Assembly (NCBI RefSeq): GCF_005155025.1
Contig: NZ_CP039731.1
Span: 3,906,001 to 3,970,000 of the forward strand
Direction of reading: 5' to 3'
Source: Aquitalea aquatilis
GTDB lineage: Bacteria; Pseudomonadota; Gammaproteobacteria; Burkholderiales; Chromobacteriaceae
Length of the DNA stretch: 64,000 nt
Position numbers and translations under genes: made by a program. Below the pieces are notes generated by a model, which ran no database searches, had not been told where the DNA came from, and worked only from the letters and a program-made list of their open reading frames with translations. Shown piece by piece: positions 36,001 through 45,787 of the stretch (positions within the stretch are counted from its first letter, which is position 1; each line of letters starts with the position of its first letter).

Positions 36001-37824
36001 TCAAACGCCCTTTTGCAGCGAGCTGCCCTGAGCCGGCAGCAGATGCCGCCGCTCGACAAACAAGGAGCTGCCCGCCTGCTTTTTGGCCTGCTTTTTGGCC
36101 TCGGCAGTGGCTGAGCCGACTTCATAGTGGGTGGGATACTGCCCGGGGCTCACCCGTACCACCCCCACCGACAGGCTGGTCAGTGGAAAACACATGTGCT
36201 CGCCGTTGCGACCAGTCATTTCAAAACCACCGGCAGCCAGGTGCGCGGGATCAAAAAAGCTGCGCACGCTGCGGTCAAACTCCTGCAGCATGCTCTGCAA
36301 TTTGTCTTGCCAGTCTGCCGACTGGAATAACAGCGCAAAATCATCACCGCCGACATGGCCGACAAAATCGCGATCCGGGTCGGCACACTCCACCAGCAAG
36401 CGTCCCACCAGCTGAATCATTTCATCACCGGCGGCATAACCGTACAGGTCATTGAAGGGCTTGAAATTGTCCAGATCGGCATACGCCACCACAAAAGGCA
36501 GCCGCGCTTCCAGCAGGCGGTCGATGGCCTCGGACAAGGGCACATTGCCGGGCAGGCCGGTCAAGGGATTGGCATAGCGGGCGGCGGAAATCTGCAGCTC
36601 GGTCATCTTGCGCATCAGGGCAAAGCCGGTACCCATGCCCAGATAACGGCCGTTTTCGGTAATGATGAAGCCGTCCACCAGATAGCGCTGCTCGGAAGCC
36701 ACCACCAGCGCCGACAGCTCGTGCACATTGATGTCGGCACTGACAATCAGCGGCTGCTTGTCCATCATCATGGTGCAGGGCTTTTTGCCGTACAGTTCAC
36801 GATTGAAAGGCTTGGCAAAGCTTTCCAGCAAATGATGGCGGCGCAGCAGGCCGATGGGCACGCCATTCTCGACGACCGGAATGGCAAAGCGGGCCGGGTC
36901 GCTGGCAAAAATCCGGTAAGCCGCCTCATTGGGCAGCTTGGGCTCCAGATAGGGCACTTCCTGCAGCAGGTCACGCGCTACCGCAGGTACTTGCCACGGC
37001 AGCCGTGGCCGGCTGCCCGACCACGCCACGCCCTTGACATGGATTTGCAGATCCAGCGCCGGCACGGCGCTGGGACGGGCCAGCAGATAGCCCTGGCCGT
37101 AGCGCACGCCCAGCCGCTGCAGGGTGCGCAGCTCGGCCACGGTTTCGATGCCCTCGGCCACCAGCATCGCGCCGGACTGGCGGGCAATATCCACCATGGA
37201 GCGGACAAACTGCTCCTTGAGCGGGTCCAGATGCAGCTGTTGCACAAAGTGCTTGTCCAGCTTGACGAAGTCCGGCCGCAGTTCCGACCACAGCCGCAAA
37301 TTGGAAAAGCCCTCGCCCAGATCATCCAGCGCGATACGGAAGCCATGATCGCGATAATGCTCGGTGGCACAGCGCAGGGCGGTATAGCAGCCACTGGGCG
37401 TGGTTTCGGTGACTTCGATGATGATGCGCTCGGCCGCCAGCCCTATTTTCTCAAGGAAGGCCAGCGTTTCGCCGTGACGGTGCTCGGGAGCCAGCAGCGT
37501 GGCGGGACAGATATTCAGGAACAGCAAACCGGACAGCGCCAGCTCGACAAAGCGCTCCATGGTGACCTGGCGGCAGGTGCGGTCCAGCATCACCGTCATA
37601 TTGCAGCGCTCGGCCTGGTCAAACAGGCTGACCGGCGCGTGCAGCGGGCTGTTGGACGGGCCACGGATCAAGCCCTCATAACCGAGGATGCCGCCGCTAT
37701 CCAGATCGACAATGGGCTGAAATACCGGCTGCAAACGCCTTTCATTGATGATCAGCTCCAGCTCCTGACAGCGGGAGGCTGATTGCTCCAGCTCCGCCAC
37801 TTCCATCTGAGACATACAGTTCAT
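36001..37824 (-). CDS. EAL-CBS-GGDEF cyclic-di-GMP signalling protein
   Basis: Cytoplasmic protein of 607 residues with no membrane segment. An EAL domain (about 25-265) keeps most catalytic positions (YEGLIRG, EVTET, ALDDLGEGFSNL, FVKLD, AEGIET, GQGYLLARP), though the usual N-x-S is NICPATL. A CBS pair (about 285-410) includes IPVVENGVPIGLLRR and VDGFIITENGRYLGMGTG. The C-terminal GGDEF domain (about 430-590) has GGDDF instead of GGDEF, and the inhibitory-site Arg is replaced by Pro. It is probably a phosphodiesterase tuned by a nucleotide bound to the CBS pair, with a cyclase domain of uncertain activity. The start lacks a clear ribosome site. Confidence 0.9.
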   Translation of the reverse strand: MNCMSQMEVAELEQSASRCQELELIINERRLQPVFQPIVDLDSGGILGYEGLIRGPSNSPLHAPVSLFDQAERCNMTVMLDRTCRQVTMERFVELALSGLLFLNICPATLLAPEHRHGETLAFLEKIGLAAERIIIEVTETTPSGCYTALRCATEHYRDHGFRIALDDLGEGFSNLRLWSELRPDFVKLDKHFVQQLHLDPLKEQFVRSMVDIARQSGAMLVAEGIETVAELRTLQRLGVRYGQGYLLARPSAVPALDLQIHVKGVAWSGSRPRLPWQVPAVARDLLQEVPYLEPKLPNEAAYRIFASDPARFAIPVVENGVPIGLLRRHHLLESFAKPFNRELYGKKPCTMMMDKQPLIVSADINVHELSALVVASEQRYLVDGFIITENGRYLGMGTGFALMRKMTELQISAARYANPLTGLPGNVPLSEAIDRLLEARLPFVVAYADLDNFKPFNDLYGYAAGDEMIQLVGRLLVECADPDRDFVGHVGGDDFALLFQSADWQDKLQSMLQEFDRSVRSFFDPAHLAAGGFEMTGRNGEHMCFPLTSLSVGVVRVSPGQYPTHYEVGSATAEAKKQAKKQAGSSLFVERRHLLPAQGSSLQKGV

Positions 37825-38013
37825 ACCCGATTATCAAGCCATCCCGCCATTTACCATCGCAGCACTTTAAACTTTACAAATGACAATCTGGTGACCCAAC
37901 CCCCATATCGCCAGCAAACCCGCGTCTCTCGCTGGCCGGCCTGCCGCAATGCAGCCTAGAATGAAACCAGACACCCGCCAACCGGCGGGCAGGCAAGCCC
38001 GCAGGAGCCGCCC

Positions 38014-38802
38014 ATGCCACACATCACGCTCAACGGACATTCACTGTTCTACGAACTGACCGGACAAGGCCAGCACACCCTGTTGCTATTCAATGGCATC
38101 ACCATGTCGACCCCGGCCTGGACCCTGATGACGCCGGCGCTGGAAAGCCAGTATCGGCTGCTGCGGCTGGATTTTCTCGGCCAGGGCCAGAGCGACAAGC
38201 CGGAGGCGGAAAAGTACGCGCTGACCGAGCAGGCCGATCTGGCGGCCGCCTTGCTGGATGCGCTACAACTGGACAAGGTGTTTCTGGTGGGGCTGTCTTA
38301 CGGCGGCATGGTGGCGCAGCACTTCGCCCACCGTCATGGCCAGCGCCTGCACAAGCTGCTGCTGGCCTCTACCCTGGCCTGGTCGGACGAAGTCAACAAC
38401 CGCATCAGCCAGAGCTGGATCGAATCCAACGCCATCGGCGGCCTGGACTTGCGTTACAGCGCCAGCGTGCCCTGGCTGTTTTCCAGCCGTTTTCTGGCAG
38501 CCAATGCCGCCATGCTGGACGACATGAAAGAAATGGCCGGCATGGTGGATTGGGCTGCCGTCATCCGGCTAATCAATGGCGTCCGCGAGCACGATGCGCG
38601 CAACTGGCTGCAGCAGATCAAGCTGCCCTGCCATATCCTGCTGGGGGAAGAAGACCGTCTGACGCCGCTATACCAGGCCCACCTGCTGCAAGAGCGCATC
38701 AGCGGTGCCACGCTGGAACTGCTGCCGCACGCCGCCCACGTGCTGCATATCGAAGCGGCCGAAGCATTTGTGCGCAGTATTTTCCGTTTTTGCCAGCCCT
38801 AG
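38014..38802 (+). CDS. Alpha/beta hydrolase
   Basis: Soluble esterase/lactonase-type hydrolase of 262 residues with an intact triad: Ser in VGLSYGGMVAQHFA (about residue 94), Asp in LLGEEDRLTPLY (about 212) and His in HAAHVLHIE (about 242). Similar enzymes include 3-oxoadipate enol-lactonases, but no pathway partners support that. CAGGAG precedes the ATG. The enoyl-CoA hydratase-family gene follows after 46 nt, so the two may form an operon. Confidence 0.88.
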   Translation: MPHITLNGHSLFYELTGQGQHTLLLFNGITMSTPAWTLMTPALESQYRLLRLDFLGQGQSDKPEAEKYALTEQADLAAALLDALQLDKVFLVGLSYGGMVAQHFAHRHGQRLHKLLLASTLAWSDEVNNRISQSWIESNAIGGLDLRYSASVPWLFSSRFLAANAAMLDDMKEMAGMVDWAAVIRLINGVREHDARNWLQQIKLPCHILLGEEDRLTPLYQAHLLQERISGATLELLPHAAHVLHIEAAEAFVRSIFRFCQP

Positions 38803-38848
38803 GCCGGCCCAAAGCCACAACAACAAGATGAATACTGAGGAGAACCTG

Positions 38849-39634
38849 ATGGAAGAAGCCGTACTGCTCAAGGTCAGCCCGCAGGGCATTGCGACCGTTA
38901 CCCTGAATCGCGGCGAGTTGCACAATGCGCTGGATGACAAGATGGTGGAATTACTCACCGCCACCCTGCAAACCCTGGCAGAAGACGACAGCATCCGTGC
39001 CGTGATCCTGACCGGCGAAGGCATCAGTTTTTCCGCCGGCCACGACAGCGCCTGGATGCGCCGCCTGACCGACTACGACGAAGCCCAGTTGCGCCGTGAT
39101 GCCGAGCGCCTGTCCACCCTGCTGGAAACACTGGACCACCTGCCCAAACCCACCATCGCCCGGGTACAAGGCTCGGCCTTCGGTATTGGCGCGGCGCTCA
39201 TTGCCTGCTGCGATGTCTCCATCAGCGTCGCCGAGGCCCTGTTCTGCTTCTCTGACGTCAAGCTGGGCATCATTCCGGCACTGGCCGCACCCTATATCGT
39301 GCGCGCCATCGGCCCGCGTGCCGCCCGCCGCTATTTTGTCACCGCCGAGCGCATCAATGCCGGCAAGGCGCGCCGGCTGGGACTCATCCACCAGACCGTG
39401 GAAAACGACGAACTGGACGATGCGGTCGATCACATGTGCCGCCAGCTGCTGCTGAACGGCCCGCAGGCCATGATTGCTGCCAAACAGCTGATCCGCGACA
39501 TCGAGCACCGCGACATCGGCCCGGAAGTCATCGCGCTGACGGTGGATCGCATTGTCGCCCTGCGTCGCAGCGATGAAGGCCAGGAAGGGGTCAAGGCTTT
39601 TCTGGAAATGCGCAAACCCGGCTGGATAGACTGA
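38849..39634 (+). CDS. Enoyl-CoA hydratase/isomerase family protein
   Basis: Crotonase-fold enzyme of 261 residues. I chose the ATG giving MEEAVLLKVSPQGIATVTLN because GAGGAG lies 6 nt upstream; an ATG 21 nt earlier is possible. The oxyanion-hole segment ISFSAGHDSAWM and the VKLGIIPALAAPYIVR segment are present. Where many hydratases of the methylglutaconyl-CoA type have SEVKLG, this protein has SDVKLG, Asp in place of the catalytic Glu, so the reaction is uncertain. Confidence 0.85.
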   Translation: MEEAVLLKVSPQGIATVTLNRGELHNALDDKMVELLTATLQTLAEDDSIRAVILTGEGISFSAGHDSAWMRRLTDYDEAQLRRDAERLSTLLETLDHLPKPTIARVQGSAFGIGAALIACCDVSISVAEALFCFSDVKLGIIPALAAPYIVRAIGPRAARRYFVTAERINAGKARRLGLIHQTVENDELDDAVDHMCRQLLLNGPQAMIAAKQLIRDIEHRDIGPEVIALTVDRIVALRRSDEGQEGVKAFLEMRKPGWID

Positions 39635-39734
39635 GTTTGCCCATATACGGCATCCGCGTTCAAATGCGCGGCATGCCGGCTGCAAGCCATGCGGGAATGG
39701 TTACAATCAGCCCTTCCCTCCGCACGGATAGCCC

Positions 39735-40748
39735 ATGACCACCTCGCATTCTCGTTTTCTGCAGCACGTGCTGCAGCCGGCAGCGCTGGCGGAAACCCGC
39801 TGGACACTGGCGCACGGCGTCACCGCACACTGGCATGATGACAGCGCCGTCGAACTGCGCCCGGCCACGCCGGCTGCCAGCTGCAGCTACATCCTGCTGT
39901 CCTGCGGCATACACGGCAATGAAACCGCGCCGGTCGAAGTGGTGGATGGCATCCTGGCCGATATCGACAGCGGCCAGCTGCGCCTGCACCACCCCTTGCT
40001 GGTGCTGTTTGGCAATCCGCAAGCCATGCGTTGCGGCGAGCGCTATCTGGATTACGATCTGAACCGCCTGTTCAATGGCGCGCATCAGCAACACGCCGAC
40101 CTGTACGAAGCCGAACGCGCTGCACTGCTGGAGCAACGCGCCAGCCGCTTTTTCGCTCAGGCAGGCCCACACAAGCCCAAATTGCATTACGACCTGCACA
40201 CCGCCATTCGCGGTTCGGTCTACGAAAAATTTGCCATCTACCCCTTCTTGCAACAGCGCACGCACCGCCGCAGCCAACTGGCCTGGCTGAAGCATTGCGG
40301 CATCGAAGCCGTACTGCTGCACAGCAAGCCGGCCAATACCTTCAGCTATTACACCAGCCAGCAGCATCAGGCCGATGCCTTCACCCTGGAGCTGGGCAAG
40401 GCCAGGCCCTTTGGCGAGAACGACCTTGGCCGCTTTGCCGGCATCGACCACGCCCTGCGCCAGCTGCTTGATGACAGCACACCAGCCCTGCCCGACTATC
40501 GCGATGGCGACTACCCGCTATTCCGCGCCAAGTATGATCTGATCAAGCACAGCGAAGCCTTCCGCCTGCATCTGGCCGCCAGCGTGGAAAACTTCACCGT
40601 GCTGCCGGATGGTTTTCTCATTGCCGAGGATGGCACACAGCGCTACATCGCCAGCGGTGGCGAGGAACGCATCCTGTTTCCCAACCCCACGGTAAAACCG
40701 GGATTGCGCGCCGGCATCGTGGTCGAGCCGGCCACACTCACCGCCTGA
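39735..40748 (+). CDS. astE: Succinylglutamate desuccinylase
   Basis: Zinc carboxypeptidase-like enzyme that releases succinate and glutamate, the last step of arginine succinyltransferase catabolism. The 337-residue product has the zinc ligands in CGIHGNETAP (His, Glu) and YDLHTAIRGS (His), and the LDYDLNRLFNG segment of the family. The length matches AstE. The other ast genes are not in the window. Arginine is also the substrate of speA nearby, but the two genes are not in one operon. Confidence 0.92.
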   Translation: MTTSHSRFLQHVLQPAALAETRWTLAHGVTAHWHDDSAVELRPATPAASCSYILLSCGIHGNETAPVEVVDGILADIDSGQLRLHHPLLVLFGNPQAMRCGERYLDYDLNRLFNGAHQQHADLYEAERAALLEQRASRFFAQAGPHKPKLHYDLHTAIRGSVYEKFAIYPFLQQRTHRRSQLAWLKHCGIEAVLLHSKPANTFSYYTSQQHQADAFTLELGKARPFGENDLGRFAGIDHALRQLLDDSTPALPDYRDGDYPLFRAKYDLIKHSEAFRLHLAASVENFTVLPDGFLIAEDGTQRYIASGGEERILFPNPTVKPGLRAGIVVEPATLTA

Positions 40749-40770
40749 CGCTGCTCCGCCCCCACAATGA

Positions 40771-40795
40771 AAATGGCCGCTCAACGCGGCCATTT
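40771..40795. terminator. Bidirectional terminator between astE and flgL
   Basis: AAATGGCCGC and GCGGCCATTT are perfect 10-bp arms around TCAAC. It lies between the converging astE and flgL genes. Confidence 0.7.
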
Positions 40796-40819
40796 GCTTG
40801 AAGAGCCATGCGACAGGGC

Positions 40820-41734
40820 TCAGGACATATAGTTGAACAGCGACAGGTTGGTCACCTTGTTGTACACCAGCTGGCTGTACTTCAGTGAAGTCTGGGTCTG
40901 GGTGAAACTGGTAATGGCGCTGGGCATGTCCAGATCCTGCAGATCACTGATGCCGGACTTGTACTGCAGCCCGAGCTGGGTACCCATGTCCTGCACGCTC
41001 TGGTTTTCCTGCCGGCGCGCACCAATCGAAGCAATATTGGTAGACAGGTTTTTCTGCGCGGTATCCAGCGACGTCACGATGGCACCCATTGACGTGCTGT
41101 AATTCGCCGGCTTGGGATTCTGGGCCAACAAATCATTCAACGATTTCAGCGCATCAAACACCGCAGTCGTACTGGTGGCATTGCCAAACACATTGCTGCC
41201 GGCATCGGAAATCTGCATGCTGCGCGAGGCACTGATAGGCACATTGCGCTGACCGGTGTCCCCCTGATAAGTCGCGGCATAGGTGGCATCCAGCACATAA
41301 GGGGGCGTATCCACCTTGTTGCCGCTAAACAGGTAGTTGCCCTTGCCATCGGTGGCATTGGCATAACCGGTCATCTCGGCAATACCCTCCTGCACCTGCT
41401 TCTGGATCATCAGCAACTGGTCGGAGGACAGCACGGTATTACCCGCCTGGATGGCCACCGCCTTGATGCTGGTGAGCAGATTGGAGGCATTGGTCAGCTG
41501 GGATTCGGCCAATGACAAGGTGGACTCCACCGCCTTGGTATTGGTGACGTACTGGCTATTCATGCCGTCGGACTGATTCAGTTGCAAAATGCGTGCCGCC
41601 GCGACCGGATCATCGGCCGGGGTTACCACCCGTCTCTGGGTATCCAGCTGCATCTGCAGCGATTGCAACTGCGACTGCAGCGATTGCATGTCGTAGGTGC
41701 CGGTCATATAGGATGTTGCGGTACTGATTCTCAT
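40820..41734 (-). CDS. flgL: Flagellar hook-filament junction protein FlgL (HAP3)
   Basis: Joins the hook, via FlgK, to the flagellin filament. The 304-residue product has the flagellin-like N-terminal helix (MRISTATSYMTGTYDMQSLQ, then QLDTQRRVVTPADDPVAAARI) and a C-terminal helix ending in the FTQTQTSLKYSQLVYNKVTN region. GAGGG lies 7 nt before the ATG. It follows flgK by 15 nt and is last in the flgJKL group. Confidence 0.96.
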   Translation of the reverse strand: MRISTATSYMTGTYDMQSLQSQLQSLQMQLDTQRRVVTPADDPVAAARILQLNQSDGMNSQYVTNTKAVESTLSLAESQLTNASNLLTSIKAVAIQAGNTVLSSDQLLMIQKQVQEGIAEMTGYANATDGKGNYLFSGNKVDTPPYVLDATYAATYQGDTGQRNVPISASRSMQISDAGSNVFGNATSTTAVFDALKSLNDLLAQNPKPANYSTSMGAIVTSLDTAQKNLSTNIASIGARRQENQSVQDMGTQLGLQYKSGISDLQDLDMPSAITSFTQTQTSLKYSQLVYNKVTNLSLFNYMS

Positions 41735-41749
41735 GATTCAACCCTCGCC

Positions 41750-43549
41750 TCAGCCGCCCATTTGCAGGATTTGCTGGAATAGTGTCTGTGCTATCTGCAG
41801 CACCTTGCCGGACGCCTGATAAGCCTGTTGATACTTGATCAGGTCAGCGGCTTCCTGATCCATGTTCACCCCGCTGACATTGGAACGCGAGGTGGTGGCC
41901 TGTTGCAGCAAGGTGGTCTGCGACGTTGAGGCCAGTTTCACCGTATTGGTGGCATTGCCCACATAGCTGACGGTGGTGGAGTAATAAGTCTGGAAAGACT
42001 GCAAGCCACTATTGGTGCCGTTCTTGTTTTCATCGACGATCTTGCGCGTTTGCAGACCCATCATCTCAGCCAGGTTATTACCATTACCGATGACGGCAGT
42101 ACCGGTGGGCACGGGCGAGACATTGATGGTCATGCCAGCCTTCATCTGGCCGGACAGCTGGAACTTGATACCCAGATCATTGGCTGGGGAGGCACTGTCC
42201 ACCAGTTTGTAGCCATTGGAAACAGTCGGGTCGGGCACGACATTGAAGGTCTGGCCATTATCCGGTCCGCCAGCCAAGGTGGCGGTAATGCTGGTGGCTG
42301 AAGTGGCATTGATGGTCATGCCAGTCATACCGGTAACCGGGTGCGTCGCAGTAGAAGGCGGCGTCGTAGCATTGGCCCAGCCATAGGTGCCGGGCATGCT
42401 GGCCCAGACCCCGGACAAGGTCACCCCGGTGCCGGCAGGCGTAATACCACCCGCTCCCAGTTGCAAGGACGAAGAAGCTGCCAGCTTGGACGGATCTGCC
42501 AGCAGCAACTGCATATTGGCCACGGCATCCTGCGGGTGCGTGGCGTAGCTGCTCATATCGGCAAAAATCTGCCCACCCTGATTACCCGACAGGTCTCGCC
42601 CCAGCTGGTTCTGGTAATTCATCGCCGTAGTGAAGTCGATGGCCAGCGTACCCAGCTTTTGCTGGGTGGTCAGCAGCGTACCGTCGCGAAAAGACATATA
42701 ACCAGCCAATTGCCCACCCGACAGCGCCGAGCTGGGAATCACCGTGGCGGTGCCGTTGGGATTGGGGTAAGTCACTTGCACATTCAGCGGATTGGCCGGG
42801 TCAGTCTGCGTGCCCAGCTTGTTGACCTGATTGCCCAAGACCAGCGCCTGACCATTACCGATGAACACGCTGTAAGTACCATCCGACTGCGCCACCGACT
42901 TGGCACTCACCAGCTTGTTCAGCTGCTCCATCGCCTGATCACGCTGATCCATCAGGTCGTTGGGTTGCTGCTGGCTATTACCAGCGGCGGCGGCGGCAAT
43001 CTGATTGTTCAGGTCGGCGATATTCTGAGCCAGTGCATTAATGCTGTTGACGGTGCTGGTAATTTGCGAATTGGCACCCGCTTGCATCTGGGACAGATTG
43101 TTGCCGATGGCGGTGAAGTTGGACACCAGCGCCTGCGACATATTGACCACGGTTTGCCGGCTGGGAATGGACGACGGGTCTTGCGACAGCGTCTGCAGGC
43201 TGCTGTAAAAGCTCTGGAAAGAATTATTCAGGCCAACGGTTGGATCAGCCAGCAGATTGTTGATCTGGTTCAGCTGCGACAACTGACTGGAATAGAAGTT
43301 ACTGCCCGCCTGTGCGTTCAGCACTTGCGAATCCAGATACTTGTCGTAGATGCGGCTGACACCGGTGATGTCCACGCCCTGCCCCAGGAAGCCAAAGCCC
43401 TCCTGTTGCGGCATGCGCGCAGCCTGACTCATGACCTGACGGTTATAGCCCGGGGTATTGGCATTGGAAATGTTCTGGCCGACAACAGAAAGCGCAGTTT
43501 GTGCTGCATTCAGGCCGCTAACGCCAATGGAAAAAATGTTTGAGCCCAT
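41750..43549 (-). CDS. flgK: Flagellar hook-associated protein FlgK (HAP1)
   Basis: First hook-filament junction protein, exported through the flagellar type III system. The 599-residue product starts MGSNIFSIGVSGLNAAQTAL with the NISNANTPGYNRQ rod/hook motif and ends with NMDQEAADLIKYQQAYQASG, typical of FlgK. The centre is a variable Gly/Thr/Asn-rich region. AGAGG precedes the ATG. flgJ lies 46 nt upstream. Confidence 0.97.
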   Translation of the reverse strand: MGSNIFSIGVSGLNAAQTALSVVGQNISNANTPGYNRQVMSQAARMPQQEGFGFLGQGVDITGVSRIYDKYLDSQVLNAQAGSNFYSSQLSQLNQINNLLADPTVGLNNSFQSFYSSLQTLSQDPSSIPSRQTVVNMSQALVSNFTAIGNNLSQMQAGANSQITSTVNSINALAQNIADLNNQIAAAAAGNSQQQPNDLMDQRDQAMEQLNKLVSAKSVAQSDGTYSVFIGNGQALVLGNQVNKLGTQTDPANPLNVQVTYPNPNGTATVIPSSALSGGQLAGYMSFRDGTLLTTQQKLGTLAIDFTTAMNYQNQLGRDLSGNQGGQIFADMSSYATHPQDAVANMQLLLADPSKLAASSSLQLGAGGITPAGTGVTLSGVWASMPGTYGWANATTPPSTATHPVTGMTGMTINATSATSITATLAGGPDNGQTFNVVPDPTVSNGYKLVDSASPANDLGIKFQLSGQMKAGMTINVSPVPTGTAVIGNGNNLAEMMGLQTRKIVDENKNGTNSGLQSFQTYYSTTVSYVGNATNTVKLASTSQTTLLQQATTSRSNVSGVNMDQEAADLIKYQQAYQASGKVLQIAQTLFQQILQMGG

Positions 43550-43595
43550 TATCGCCTCTCTGCTGTTTTATCGACCGCAACTGCTGAAACTTTAA

Positions 43596-44573
43596 TCAAG
43601 AGCGCACCGCTTGCTGTGCCAGTGAAGCGGCCACGTCCACCAGTTTGCGCGCATAGCGTGGATCAGTGGCATAGCCGCCGCTTTGCAAACCCTGGGCGAA
43701 ACCCTGCACATTACGTCCCTGATTCAATGCTGCCTGATAGCGCGGAGAGCCTTTCAACAGGCTGGCGTAATCGCTGAAGGCATCCGCATACGAATCATAG
43801 GAACGGAACTTCTCCACCTTCTTCTGCGCAGTGCCATTCACGTATTCGGTGGTGGTGATGCTGGTGGACTTGCCTTGCCAGTCACCCGTGGCCTTGATGC
43901 CGAACAGGTTGTGCGAATTGCTGCCGTCGGCATTACGAATGGCACGTTTGCCCCAGCCGCTTTCCAGCGCGGCATGTGCCACCACGAACTCCGGTGCCAC
44001 ACCCAGTTGTGAGGCCGCATTACGTGCATGCGGCAACATGCCCTGGATAAAGCTCTTGCCATCACCGCTGACAACCGGGCTGCTGCTTGCAGCCGCAGCT
44101 GCGGTATTGGAGGCAAGACCGGCACTGGCCGCCTCGCTCTGCGCTGCCTGATAGGCTTTCACGCCACTCGCTTGGGTAAAGCGTGTGGGGAGTACCGGAC
44201 TGCTGGCCGCCGAATGCAGCTTGCTGGCATCGGTACCGGCATCAAAACCGGACTGTTTGGCGATCTGCTTGTACACCAGATCGGCAATGCCCATGCCACC
44301 GGCACGGCTGAGTGACTGCACCATCTGCTGGTCCAGCATGCCGCGATAGGTATCCATGGCCGAGTCACCTTCGTCGTCAAACTTGGTCTCGCGCATGGTT
44401 TTCAGCATGGTTCCCATCAGCAGGGCTTCGAACTGCGACGCTGCTTCCTTGGCCGCCCCCTGGGGGTCCTTGCTCATGCGCGCACGCAGGCTGGACATCT
44501 GGGTGGGATCCACCGCCAGCTGCTGGCTCAGGGCATCGTTTGCCGAATAGGTACTGGAAAACTGCGTCGTCAT
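43596..44573 (-). CDS. flgJ: Flagellar protein FlgJ with peptidoglycan hydrolase domain
   Basis: Rod scaffold and muramidase that opens peptidoglycan for the growing rod. The 325-residue product has the N-terminal rod-binding domain (FEALLMGTMLKTMRETKF, DQQMVQSLSRAGGMGIADLV), an Ala/Ser linker and a C-terminal glucosaminidase domain (about 170-320) with AHAALESGWGKRAIR carrying the catalytic Glu and HNLFGIKA. It is thus the dual-domain type. GGAGGAG precedes the ATG. A terminator separates it from flgI. Confidence 0.96.
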   Translation of the reverse strand: MTTQFSSTYSANDALSQQLAVDPTQMSSLRARMSKDPQGAAKEAASQFEALLMGTMLKTMRETKFDDEGDSAMDTYRGMLDQQMVQSLSRAGGMGIADLVYKQIAKQSGFDAGTDASKLHSAASSPVLPTRFTQASGVKAYQAAQSEAASAGLASNTAAAAASSSPVVSGDGKSFIQGMLPHARNAASQLGVAPEFVVAHAALESGWGKRAIRNADGSNSHNLFGIKATGDWQGKSTSITTTEYVNGTAQKKVEKFRSYDSYADAFSDYASLLKGSPRYQAALNQGRNVQGFAQGLQSGGYATDPRYARKLVDVAASLAQQAVRS

Positions 44574-44614
44574 TCTTCACTCCTCCACCCGGCTAAAAGC
44601 AAGAAGCGGGCCAA

Positions 44615-44645
44615 TAAAAAACGCCCCGTAAACGGGGCGTTTTTC
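44615..44645. terminator. Terminator between flgI and flgJ
   Basis: ACGCCCCG and CGGGGCGT form an 8-bp stem with a TAAA loop, flanked by A and T runs. On the minus strand it would end the flgBCDEFGHI transcript before flgJKL. Confidence 0.8.
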
Positions 44646-44662
44646 AGCAAGGAAATCAGGCT

Positions 44663-45760
44663 TCAGATGATTTGCAAATCTGCCTTGAGCGAACCGGCTG
44701 CTTTCATCGCCTGCAGGATGGAAATCAGGTCTTGCGGGGTGGCACCCAAGGCGTTCAGTGCCGAGACAACCTGATTGAGATTGGCGCTCTTGGCCACTTT
44801 CAGCACCTTGCCGCCATCGCTGCTGACATTGACGCTGGTCTGGTTGGTGGCCACCGTCTGCCCACCGGACAGCGCCGGCGGCTGGCTCACCTGAGGGGTA
44901 TTGCTGATGGTCACAGTCAGGTTGCCGTGCGCCACGGCACATGGCGCAAGCTGCACCGCCTGGTTCATCACGATAGAGCCGGTGCGGGCATTGATGATGA
45001 CCAGAGGGGAAACTTCTGCCGGGTCGACGGCAAGATTTTCCATCCGCGACAGAAACTGCACTCGCTGATTGGAATCAAAAGGTGCGCGCACTTCCACCAT
45101 GCCACCATCCACCGCCCGAGCAGTGCCACTGCCGAATGCCTTGTTGATGGCCTGCACCACACGATTGGCCGTGGTGAAATCGGCCTCCTGCAATTCCAGA
45201 TTGATGAATTCTCCACTGCCCAGTGCCGTGGGTACTTCGCGCTCTACCGTGGCACCGCCGGCAATCCGCCCCACGCTGAGCTGATTGACCTGGGCCTTGC
45301 TGCCACCCGCGGCCGCACCCGCGCCCCCCACCAGCACATTGCCCTGCGCCATGCCGTAAATCTGCCCGTCAGCACCCTTGAGCGGTGACAGCAGCAAGGT
45401 ACCGCCGCGCAGACTCTTGGCATCACCAATCGAGGACACGGTGACATCCAGCGCCTGGCCTTTACGGGCAAACGCCGGCAAGGTGGCGGTCAGGCTGACC
45501 GCCGCCACGTTCTTGGGATCAACCTTGGTACCCGGCGGAATCTGCACACCCAGCTGGGTCAGCATGTTCGATAGCGACTGACCGGTAAACGGCGAGGAAG
45601 TCACCTTGTCGCCGCTGCCATCCAGCCCCACCACCAGGCCGTAACCCAGCAATTGGTTGGAGCGCACGCCGGCGATATTGGTAATGTCCTTGAGCCGGTC
45701 GGCCGCCAGCGCCTGCCCACCCAGCATCAGCAGCAGTGCTGCCAGCAACAGTTTATTCAT
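44663..45760 (-). CDS. flgI: Flagellar P-ring protein FlgI
   Basis: Forms the periplasmic P ring around the flagellar rod. The ATG giving MNKLLLAALLLMLGGQALAA starts a clean signal peptide; an upstream in-frame ATG would spoil it. The 365-residue product has the conserved RLKDITNIAGVRSNQLLGYG, LVVGLDGSGD and NVAAVSLTATLPAFARKGQ segments. It follows flgH directly and precedes a terminator. Confidence 0.97.
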   Translation of the reverse strand: MNKLLLAALLLMLGGQALAADRLKDITNIAGVRSNQLLGYGLVVGLDGSGDKVTSSPFTGQSLSNMLTQLGVQIPPGTKVDPKNVAAVSLTATLPAFARKGQALDVTVSSIGDAKSLRGGTLLLSPLKGADGQIYGMAQGNVLVGGAGAAAGGSKAQVNQLSVGRIAGGATVEREVPTALGSGEFINLELQEADFTTANRVVQAINKAFGSGTARAVDGGMVEVRAPFDSNQRVQFLSRMENLAVDPAEVSPLVIINARTGSIVMNQAVQLAPCAVAHGNLTVTISNTPQVSQPPALSGGQTVATNQTSVNVSSDGGKVLKVAKSANLNQVVSALNALGATPQDLISILQAMKAAGSLKADLQII

Positions 45761-45787
45761 GATGTCATCCAGCCCGAGCCGCATCAT

